A stretch of DNA of 24,314 bases, taken from assembly GCA_044375415.1 (NCBI GenBank), contig JBILMS010000052.1:1-24314 (forward strand). The letters run 5' to 3'. Source of the stretch: JAWXBG01 sp044375415. GTDB taxonomy: Bacteria; Bacteroidota; Bacteroidia; Flavobacteriales_D; Sanyastnellaceae. A program made the position numbers and the translations under genes. Position 1 is the first letter of the stretch, and every line of letters starts with the position of its first letter. Under the pieces are notes generated by a model. The model searched no databases. It had not been told where the DNA came from and was given only the letters and a program-made list of their open reading frames with translations. Below, piece after piece: positions 8,147 to 13,515 of this stretch.

Positions 8147-9223
8147 TTAAAAAGCCTCTCCGATAGTGAAGTACATGAGTTGTGCTTCTTTGGAAATAGC
8201 ATAATCCAATCTAACATTTACTCGACGTTTGGCATCGAACATATACCTAATTCCCGCTCCGGCTGCGGAATGCGAATAGGGAAGGGCAAACTTCAAACGG
8301 TCGTTGGCTAAAACACCGCTCTGTGCAAATACCGTTAAACCCCATTTTCTATACACTTTAATCCTTGCTTCGGTTTGAATCATCAGCATGTTTTTGTCTC
8401 GAAAATGGCCCTCATAGAATCCGCGCATTCGTTTGGAACCGCCTATGGAGGCCATCTGACTGAAAGGCACAGCACCCGTTAAAAAATCACCGAAAGCCTG
8501 AACTCCGAGACTATTTTTTAATCCCAAAGGGAAAAATTTCCGGAAGTCGAATCGAAAACGCTCGTAGTAATATTCGCTGGCAGTTAATCGCGATTGATGG
8601 TGCCAAACCAACTCGAGATAATAGCCTTTACGCGTTTCAAATACACCGTCGCGGTTGTCGTATACAACAACAAGACCCGGTCCCGATGTTTTGTTACCGG
8701 CTGCTCCCGGAACATTATTCCGAATGAGTTCGCCGTCTTCTTCCCGTTTCGTGATCCGATAATCCTCATACCACCATCGGCCACCCAGATACCAGCCATT
8801 CGTTATGAGGCGTAAAAAATTGGCTCGCAAGCGAGGAAAACTCACCTCATACTGTTCATCAAGATCTCCCTTTTGATCGAATCCGACGCCGAAGAAGGGG
8901 TAGGAATAGTCATAAAAACCAAGTTCACCGGAGAGATTGTTTTTTCGTTGCGACCACCAAAGATTGTAGGGCAAGTAGACGAGAAATTGCTTATTTTGGG
9001 TATAGGCCAAGCCAAATTGCACTTGACTTCCCGGCGAAACAGTATCGCTGCGATCTATGTGAAATTGATAGCTTGCAGCAGCACCAATTCCCCAGCGGGT
9101 TTCAGGAAGGTGAAAGAGCACAGGGTAGCCCAAAAAGGAGTTTTTTTGTGGCAACGTATCTTGGGATAGAACCCCACTTGCGCACAAAAAAACTGCGATT
9201 AATAGGAAAAACGACCTTTTCAC
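8147..9223 (-). CDS. Omp85/BamA-TamA superfamily outer-membrane barrel, no POTRA
   Basis: From a GTG at 9223 the product is 358 residues with a clean signal peptide (MKRSFFLLIAVFLCASGVLS, then Q). The remainder is alternating aromatic/polar beta strands of an outer-membrane barrel. GGSKRMRGFYEGHFRDKN in the C-terminal half matches the conserved R-G-(F/Y) loop region of the bacterial surface antigen (D15) domain, and the chain ends in Phe, as barrel proteins do. It is far shorter than BamA (about 800 residues) and lacks POTRA repeats, so a stand-alone barrel role is likely. The open frame extends upstream to a TTG at 9280, but that adds 19 non-signal residues and would overlap the divergent plsC start. 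A TATCTTTC box four bases before the GTG supports the shorter form. Confidence 0.78.
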   Translation of the reverse strand: MKRSFFLLIAVFLCASGVLSQDTLPQKNSFLGYPVLFHLPETRWGIGAAASYQFHIDRSDTVSPGSQVQFGLAYTQNKQFLVYLPYNLWWSQRKNNLSGELGFYDYSYPFFGVGFDQKGDLDEQYEVSFPRLRANFLRLITNGWYLGGRWWYEDYRITKREEDGELIRNNVPGAAGNKTSGPGLVVVYDNRDGVFETRKGYYLELVWHHQSRLTASEYYYERFRFDFRKFFPLGLKNSLGVQAFGDFLTGAVPFSQMASIGGSKRMRGFYEGHFRDKNMLMIQTEARIKVYRKWGLTVFAQSGVLANDRLKFALPYSHSAAGAGIRYMFDAKRRVNVRLDYAISKEAQLMYFTIGEAF

Positions 9224-9227
9224 GTCG

Positions 9228-9235
9228 GAAAGATA
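9228..9235 (-). promoter_or_regulatory. Putative -7 box (TATCTTTC) abutting the barrel-gene start
   Basis: On the minus strand TATCTTTC differs from TAnnTTTG at the last base only. It is followed by CGAC and then GTG at 9223, a four-base gap like that of several other genes in the window. Confidence 0.35.
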
Positions 9236-9268
9236 AACCCGGAGAGGAATACCAAACGAGATTGACTT

Positions 9269-9275
9269 TACTTTG
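9269..9275 (+). promoter_or_regulatory. Putative -7 box (TACTTTG) abutting the plsC start
   Basis: TACTTTG is a one-base-shorter form of TAnnTTTG. The four bases TGCA separate it from the ATG at 9280. It supports choosing that ATG rather than the earlier start of the open frame at 9073. Confidence 0.42.
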
Positions 9276-9279
9276 TGCA

Positions 9280-10005
9280 ATGGAGATATTACTCAGGATT
9301 CTAAATCCCATTCAAGCTTTACTCATTTTGCTGTGGTGCGCCATCTGCGCGAGCTGCGGAATAGTATTAGTCGTTCTTCTTTTTAGTCGTCAGCGGGCCA
9401 TTTTTGTAACATCCCGAATTTTATGGTCTCCCGTGGTTTTACTTATTTCGGGAGTGAGGCTAAAAATAACCGGACGCGAGAATGCACCGGGCGATCGCAA
9501 CTGCATCTATATAGCCAACCACGAATCTCTGTTTGATATTGTAGTTCTGGTGAGGGCGGTACCTGTTGCCTTGTTCTTTTTAGCGAAACAAGAATTAAGT
9601 AAAGTGCCCTTTTTAGGATGGTACATGAAAGCGGTCGGTATGATATTAGTAGATCGCGGTAATCGGGAAAAGTCGAAAAAGAGTATGCAAAGGGCTGCAG
9701 CTCTTATCAATCAGGGTCGCAATGTGGTATCATTTCCGGAAGGCACTCGCTCTAAAACAGGCGAAGTGATGATGTTTAAGAGAGGTTCATTTGTGATAGC
9801 GAAGGAAGGTCAAATTGATATCGTTCCTATCGGGATATCCGGAGCAAGCAAGGTTTTGGCAAATGGTTCTTTTTCTCTTCGACCCGGTGTAATTCGAGTA
9901 AACATTGGTAAGCCCATTGCAATTCGTGACTTCCCAAATTTTAGCGACGAAGAATTAGCGGAGTTCGCTCGGGGAGAGGTGCAAAAACTTAAAGGGGATT
10001 TTTGA
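9280..10005 (+). CDS. plsC: 1-acyl-sn-glycerol-3-phosphate acyltransferase (PlsC family)
   Basis: A 241-residue membrane acyltransferase that would convert lysophosphatidic acid to phosphatidic acid in phospholipid synthesis. One or two N-terminal hydrophobic segments (about 10-36 and 48-58) precede the catalytic domain. Motif I is NHESLFD with the catalytic pair His81/Asp86; motif III is FPEGTR (152-157); motif IV is VPIGISG. These and the length fit PlsC. The open frame continues upstream to 9073, but that part lies antisense to the barrel gene and has no family similarity. The ATG at 9280 begins MEILLRILNP and has a -7 box four bases before it. It is transcribed divergently from the barrel gene. 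Confidence 0.88.
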   Translation: MEILLRILNPIQALLILLWCAICASCGIVLVVLLFSRQRAIFVTSRILWSPVVLLISGVRLKITGRENAPGDRNCIYIANHESLFDIVVLVRAVPVALFFLAKQELSKVPFLGWYMKAVGMILVDRGNREKSKKSMQRAAALINQGRNVVSFPEGTRSKTGEVMMFKRGSFVIAKEGQIDIVPIGISGASKVLANGSFSLRPGVIRVNIGKPIAIRDFPNFSDEELAEFARGEVQKLKGDF

Positions 10006-10035
10006 TTAAAGTTTGAACCTGCTCATTTCCGATTT

Positions 10036-10114
10036 AGATGTCGCCACTACGCGGCTTTGATTCCCATAACAACCTGTTTCTACAAAGATGGCGGTCCGAA
10101 GGACCTGCTGTGTG
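10036..10114 (+). repeat. Two-hairpin intergenic repeat, copy A
   Basis: Begins AGATGTCG, then hairpin 1 (GCCAC-TAC-GCGGC, 10043-10055, one A.C mismatch), then TTTGATTC, a short spacer, TTTCTACAAAGAT, and hairpin 2 (GGTCC-GAA-GGACC, 10093-10105, perfect). Both hairpins have a 5-bp stem and a 3-base loop. Copies B and C share this order. Confidence 0.75.
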
Positions 10115-10181
10115 GACTTACCTTTATAGGTTCGTGTTTTGAGAAAAGTGTACCCGATGTTTTCTGAGAATCTTTGGAAAT

Positions 10182-10260
10182 AGATGTCGCTGCAGTGCGG
10201 CTTTGATTTCATTTATAATCCGAATTTTCTATAAAGATTGCGCACCGAAGTATTTGGAAG
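10182..10260 (+). repeat. Two-hairpin intergenic repeat, copy B (second hairpin decayed)
   Basis: Begins AGATGTCG, then hairpin 1 (GCTGC-AGT-GCGGC, 10189-10201, with one G.T pair), then TTTGATTT, a spacer and TTTCTATAAAGAT. The second hairpin position (GCACC-GAA-GTATT) no longer pairs. The right boundary is uncertain. Confidence 0.65.
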
Positions 10261-10411
10261 CAGATTTCCATGTCATCTAATCGAGGTTAAAAAGATAGTA
10301 ACTAGCGATTTTTTGCATACTTGCGATAAATTTACTCATAGAGAAATGGCTAACCAATGGAGATTGAAAGAAACAGAAACAAGACAGGATTAGAAAGCTT
10401 CAAAGCGCGAG

Positions 10412-10492
10412 ACCTCATTAGCTGCAGAGCAGCGATATCTTTGTAGAAACGTCAAAAAAATACAGAATCAGAGCCACGTAGTGGCGACATCT
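10412..10492 (-). repeat. Two-hairpin intergenic repeat, copy C (inverted)
   Basis: Read on the minus strand: AGATGTCG, hairpin 1 (GCCAC-TAC-GTGGC, 10473-10485, perfect), TCTGATTC, spacer, TTTCTACAAAGAT, hairpin 2 (GCTGC-TCT-GCAGC, 10421-10433, perfect). It is opposite in orientation to copies A and B. Confidence 0.75.
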
Positions 10493-10530
10493 TATGGTTA
10501 TTCCAACAAATATTTTCTATTGAGAAAAAA

Positions 10531-10537
10531 GAAAAAA
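10531..10537 (-). terminator. T-run after rnpB 3' end
   Basis: On the minus strand the P1 3' strand GGTTTGTT is followed immediately by more T residues (complement of the A-run at 10532-10539) and, after a C, another T-run. It may serve as the termination site; there is no separate strong hairpin. Confidence 0.35.
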
Positions 10538-10940
10538 AACAAACCTGTAAGCCGGGTTCTGTACTTTCTCCGAAGAAAAAGCTCTCACCATTTATCTCTG
10601 CGACCTACCCCCCGGGGCCGGACGAGTCGCCCTTCATCCCGCTTTTGACGGGAATTCCCGGTGTACATGGTCTTACTGCCCGCAAGGTTTACCTGGCCGA
10701 CAAAATCACTCTTGTCGCCGGTGGGCTCTTACCCCTCCTTTTCACCCTTACCCCAATAAATTGAGGCGGTCTGGTTTCTGCGGCACTATCTGTCGAAAAC
10801 GGTTTGCCCGATTTCGCCTCTTGTATTTAAAAAGTGCGGCACCCTGTGCAGCCCGGACTTTCCTCTTTCGGCGCCGAAGTCAAATGAAGTTCTTGCGAAC
10901 CTCTCCTTCAACGTAGACGAAAGCGGTGAGACGGTTTGTT
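10538..10940 (-). ncRNA. rnpB: RNase P RNA
   Basis: Catalytic RNA of RNase P, which removes 5' leaders from tRNA precursors. On the minus strand the 5' conserved block GAGGAAAGTCCGGGC (10851-10865), the middle block with CAGACCGCC (within 10765-10780), GGTAAGAGCCCACCGG (around 10720-10735) and the 3' block ACAGAACCCGGCTTACAGG (10544-10562) occur in the right order and spacing. The ends are set by helix P1: AACAAACC at the 5' end (10933-10940) pairs with GGTTTGTT at the 3' end (10538-10545). The 403-base length is usual. A TATCTTTG box lies just upstream and a T-run follows the 3' end. It is on the same strand as moaDE but has its own promoter candidate. Confidence 0.95.
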
Positions 10941-10945
10941 TTTTG

Positions 10946-10953
10946 CAAAGATA
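10946..10953 (-). promoter_or_regulatory. Putative rnpB -7 box (TATCTTTG)
   Basis: An exact TAnnTTTG match on the minus strand. Its last base is six bases from the first paired base of RNase P helix P1 (10940), so the transcription start must lie within about 1-6 bases of the box. This calibrates box-to-start distance for the other promoters in the window. The same box, TATCTTTGC, precedes moaD. Confidence 0.6.
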
Positions 10954-10967
10954 GGTCAAGGAAACAT

Positions 10968-11396
10968 CTATGGGTGGGCGGAGACCCATATTTCACCATC
11001 GGCAAATACTTCTTTTTTCCAAATAGGCACTGTGCTCTTTAGTTCATTCATGAGCATGGCACAAGCGTCAAAAGCCGGACCGCGATGTTTGGATGTGACA
11101 GCGGCCAGGACGGCTATTTCTCCCGGCAGTACATTCCCCAATCGATGTATTAAACCAATGCTGAAAACATCATGTTGCTCTTTTATTCTAACGGCAATTC
11201 GCTCAAGTTCTTTGTAAACCATTTTTTCATACGCTTCAAACTCCAAACGTATAACAGGTCTATCGTTGTGCGATCCTCGAACAGTACCTTCAAAAAAAAC
11301 ATGTCCACCCGCAAGCTCATGATTACGCCATTCGTTTGGCCATTCATGTTTGATTTCCTCGTGTTGAAGTTTGAAATAATTCATTGATATATCCAT
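10968..11396 (-). CDS. moaE: Molybdopterin synthase catalytic subunit MoaE
   Basis: The large subunit of molybdopterin synthase, which transfers sulfur from the thiocarboxylated MoaD tail to precursor Z (cPMP). The 142 residues match the family throughout: GGHVFFEGTVR near 30-40, HRLGNVLPGEIAV near 84-95, KHRGPAF (103-109) and the PIWKKE motif (124-129). Lys120 and Lys127 stand where the catalytic lysines of E. coli MoaE are. A second ATG at 11384 would remove four residues and is equally possible. It follows moaD by five bases on the same strand, so the two subunits are made from one transcript. No other moa, moe or mog gene is in the window. Confidence 0.93.
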   Translation of the reverse strand: MDISMNYFKLQHEEIKHEWPNEWRNHELAGGHVFFEGTVRGSHNDRPVIRLEFEAYEKMVYKELERIAVRIKEQHDVFSIGLIHRLGNVLPGEIAVLAAVTSKHRGPAFDACAMLMNELKSTVPIWKKEVFADGEIWVSAHP

Positions 11397-11401
11397 TACT
11401 T

Positions 11402-11644
11402 TTAACCTCCACTGACAGGTGGAATGATGGCTATTTCATCTTGTTCTGAAATGATTTCGGAGCCGTCTGTATAATCACCATTTAAGGATAGATGAATGTG
11501 CTTTAACTCTAGCAGTTTCGGATAGGAGACGTTTATCGTTTCTCTCACATCGGATATCGTAGCACCCGATTTTAATTCCATTTCCATATTTCTGCTTCCC
11601 ATGATATCGCGGGCAATACCAAATGCCAAAATCCGTATCTTCAT
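11402..11644 (-). CDS. moaD: Molybdopterin synthase sulfur carrier subunit MoaD
   Basis: A ubiquitin-fold sulfur carrier of 80 residues from the ATG at 11644 (MKIRILAFGIARDIMG). It ends in PPVSGG, with the C-terminal Gly-Gly that is adenylated and thiocarboxylated before sulfur transfer in MoaE. Length and ending are typical of MoaD. The frame stays open upstream to 11719, but that would add 25 residues encoded by promoter sequence. The TATCTTTG box ends five bases before the ATG and has a TTG 22 bases further up. ThiS-type carriers share the Gly-Gly end; the adjacent moaE settles the assignment. Confidence 0.92.
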   Translation of the reverse strand: MKIRILAFGIARDIMGSRNMEMELKSGATISDVRETINVSYPKLLELKHIHLSLNGDYTDGSEIISEQDEIAIIPPVSGG

Positions 11645-11649
11645 CTCCG

Positions 11650-11682
11650 CAAAGATAGACTTGAACTCTTGACCCTCATCAA
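11650..11682 (-). promoter_or_regulatory. moaDE promoter: TTG-N22-TATCTTTG
   Basis: On the minus strand TTG (11680-11682) and the exact -7 consensus TATCTTTG (11650-11657) are 22 bases apart, within the range usual for Bacteroidota promoters. The -7 box is the same as that of rnpB. Only five bases (CGGAG) lie between it and the moaD ATG, so the mRNA would be leaderless or nearly so. Confidence 0.6.
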
Positions 11683-11736
11683 GGGTTTTTCGGATGAAAC
11701 AGATCGAAATTTGTATCACTTTTTAAGACTACAACC

Positions 11737-12603
11737 ATGGATAGAAAAGAGTTTTTAAAGAAAGGAATCATCGGCTCGGGAGCCGCGATCGCATTAGGCG
11801 CATTGGCTACATCGGCCGCCGAAACGAACAAAGATGAATATCCACCGCAAGTGGGTTCTAATCACATTCCCAACAAGGAGACCATTATGAAAGAAAACAT
11901 GTTAATCCATCGAAACGAAACACGTGGACATGCCGATCACGGTTGGTTGAATGCTCACCACAGTTTCAGCTTTGCAAATTATTATAATCCCGAGAGGATG
12001 AATTTTGGAGTACTGCGCGTGCTCAACGATGATATTGTTGCTCCCGGACGAGGATTCAGCACACATCCTCACGACAATATGGAGATTATTACCATTCCGT
12101 TGAGTGGCGACCTTGAGCACAAGGACAGCATGGGAAATGGTACGGTGATAAAACAAAACGATGTTCAGGTGATGAGCGCCGGGACGGGTATTTATCACAG
12201 CGAATTCAATCACAATAGCGATAAGGAAGTCAGATTACTTCAAATTTGGGTTTTCCCCAACAAACGCAATGTGGAACCGCGATACGATCAGATTACGCTT
12301 CCTATTTCGAACAGAAATGTAATGCAACAGATTTTGTCTCCCAATGTCGGAGATGATGGTGTGTGGATTCATCAGAATGCATGGTTTCACATGGGTTATC
12401 TCGACAAGGGTTTTAAAGGCGAGTACACCATTAAAAAAGAAGGAAACGGCGTGTATGCTTTTGTAATTGAAGGTACAATTGAATTAGGTGGAGAGACCTT
12501 AAATCGTCGCGATGCCGGCGGAGTTTGGAATACGTCAAGTTTCGCCTTTGAAGCTTCAGAAGACAGTCAGTTGCTGCTTCTCGAAGTTCCAATGAAAGCG
12601 TAA
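11737..12603 (+). CDS. Pirin family protein with N-terminal export-like extension
   Basis: A 288-residue bicupin of the pirin/YhhW (quercetinase-like) family. The metal site is intact: His110 and His112 in STHPHDN, His154 and Glu156 in YHSEFNH. The cupin core starts at about residue 55 (LIHRNETRGHADHGWLNAHH), where ordinary cytoplasmic pirins begin. Here about 50 residues precede it: MDRKEFLKKGIIGSGAAIAL then a small-residue stretch ending ATSAAET. This looks like a Tat-type signal (RKEFLKK, with Arg-Lys instead of Arg-Arg) followed by a hydrophobic core, so the protein may be exported already loaded with metal. An internal ATG at 11887 would give a cytoplasmic form. Its substrate is unknown. 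Confidence 0.87.
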   Translation: MDRKEFLKKGIIGSGAAIALGALATSAAETNKDEYPPQVGSNHIPNKETIMKENMLIHRNETRGHADHGWLNAHHSFSFANYYNPERMNFGVLRVLNDDIVAPGRGFSTHPHDNMEIITIPLSGDLEHKDSMGNGTVIKQNDVQVMSAGTGIYHSEFNHNSDKEVRLLQIWVFPNKRNVEPRYDQITLPISNRNVMQQILSPNVGDDGVWIHQNAWFHMGYLDKGFKGEYTIKKEGNGVYAFVIEGTIELGGETLNRRDAGGVWNTSSFAFEASEDSQLLLLEVPMKA

Positions 12604-12651
12604 AAGGAAGACTAAAAAAAATCCGGGTATAGGGGTTACGTTCGAAGCATT

Positions 12652-12659
12652 TACATTTG
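12652..12659 (+). promoter_or_regulatory. Putative -7 box (TACATTTG) abutting the TauE-type gene start
   Basis: TACATTTG matches TAnnTTTG exactly. The five bases AAGGC separate it from the TTG start at 12665. It supports both the unusual start codon and separate transcription from the pirin gene. No clear -33 TTG. Confidence 0.48.
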
Positions 12660-12664
12660 AAGGC

Positions 12665-13471
12665 TTGGAATTAACACATATACTCGGATTTTTTTGTGCC
12701 CTTCTCGTTGGAGTGGTTATTGGTTTTTTGGGTGGAGGAGGGGCAATATTGGCAGTGCCTGTCTTCGTTTATTTAATGAAAATCGAGGCGATGCATGCCA
12801 CCTCGTATTCACTTTTTTTAGTGGGATTGACCTCGGGTATTGCTGCAATAAGTTATTACAGACAAGGTCAGGTAAATTTCAAAGCTATCTTTCCTTTTAT
12901 CGTGCCTTCAGTTCTTTTTCTTTATCTAACCAGACGATTTTTATTACCCATTATTCCGGATCCTATTCTCTTGTCCGGCGACTTTATTATCGAACGCAAG
13001 ACGGCTATGATGATCTTTTTTGCTTTCGTAATGCTCATCGTCAGTTTCAGTATGTTAAAAAAGATGCGGAAACCGGAGAATACAACCATCATCGTAAATA
13101 GAATTGTGTTGCCTTGGATGATTTCGATTTGGGGAACTGTGGTGGGGGTGGTGGCCGGAATAGTTGGAGCAGGAGGCGGTTTTATGATAGTTCCGGTAAT
13201 GATTCTTTTCCTTAACATGCCGGTAAAAACCGCCGTTGGAACATCTCTCAGTATTATTTGTATTCAATCTCTGACCGGTTTTGCCGGAGATTTGAGTACA
13301 CCGCTCACAATAAATTGGCCGTTTCTTTTGGTCTTCACAGGAGTAGCTATTATCGGAATGTTTGGCGGAAGTTATTTAAGTAAAATCTCAAAACCTGACA
13401 AAATCAGATGGATTTTTGCATGGTTCATATTTTGTATGGGAATTGGAATAATTCTTAAGGAATTAATATGA
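12665..13471 (+). CDS. TauE/SafE family (TSUP) anion exporter
   Basis: A 268-residue integral membrane protein of the TSUP family, whose members export sulfite, sulfoacetate or related anions. It has the two-fold inverted layout: each half opens with a glycine-rich helix motif, GFLGGGGAILAVPVFVYLM near 20-38 and GIVGAGGGFMIVPVMILFL near 165-183, and A-T-S-x-S / G-T-S-L-S motifs follow. About seven or eight hydrophobic segments are visible. The start is TTG; no in-frame ATG or GTG precedes the first helix, and the -7 box ends five bases before it. The gene lies 44 bases upstream of a persulfide dioxygenase-rhodanese gene, so sulfite, the product of that enzyme, is the likely substrate (inference). 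Confidence 0.87.
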   Translation: MELTHILGFFCALLVGVVIGFLGGGGAILAVPVFVYLMKIEAMHATSYSLFLVGLTSGIAAISYYRQGQVNFKAIFPFIVPSVLFLYLTRRFLLPIIPDPILLSGDFIIERKTAMMIFFAFVMLIVSFSMLKKMRKPENTTIIVNRIVLPWMISIWGTVVGVVAGIVGAGGGFMIVPVMILFLNMPVKTAVGTSLSIICIQSLTGFAGDLSTPLTINWPFLLVFTGVAIIGMFGGSYLSKISKPDKIRWIFAWFIFCMGIGIILKELI

Positions 13472-13515
13472 GAAGATGCACGACTTTTAAAAAGTGATTT
13501 TTACCACATAAAGAA

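Larger units (their letters stand above)
10006..10537. other. Gene-free stretch with dispersed-type hairpin repeats
   Basis: No credible coding sequence is present; the one open frame here (10006-10212, minus) is composed mainly of repeat sequence. The stretch holds three copies of a two-hairpin repeat (10036-10114, 10182-10260 degenerate, 10412-10492 inverted) and the T-rich run just beyond the 3' end of rnpB. The bases between the repeats are not recognisable. Confidence 0.7.

Noticed and set aside
9073..9279. N-terminal extension of the plsC frame by 69 codons
   Set aside because: The region is antisense to the Omp85-type gene, has no PlsC similarity and lies upstream of the probable promoter at 9269.
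10006..10212. 68-codon open frame on the minus strand after plsC
   Set aside because: It is made of repeat copies A and B and their spacer, has no start context and no recognisable protein features.
10786..11217. Open frames at 10786-10989 (minus) and 10936-11217 (plus)
   Set aside because: The first lies mostly in rnpB; the second spans the rnpB promoter and is antisense to moaE. Both are shadows of those genes.
11645..11719. N-terminal extension of moaD by 25 codons
   Set aside because: It contains the TTG-N22-TATCTTTG promoter, and MoaD homologues begin at MKIRILAFG.
12694..13101. 135-codon open frame on the plus strand within the TauE-type gene
   Set aside because: It overlaps a well-supported membrane protein in another frame and is rich in Arg, Ser and Cys without any motif.
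13479..13505. ACTTTTAAAAAGT palindrome before the dioxygenase-rhodanese gene
   Set aside because: A short AT-rich palindrome (around 13484-13496) of a kind expected by chance; no second copy and no terminator T-run.
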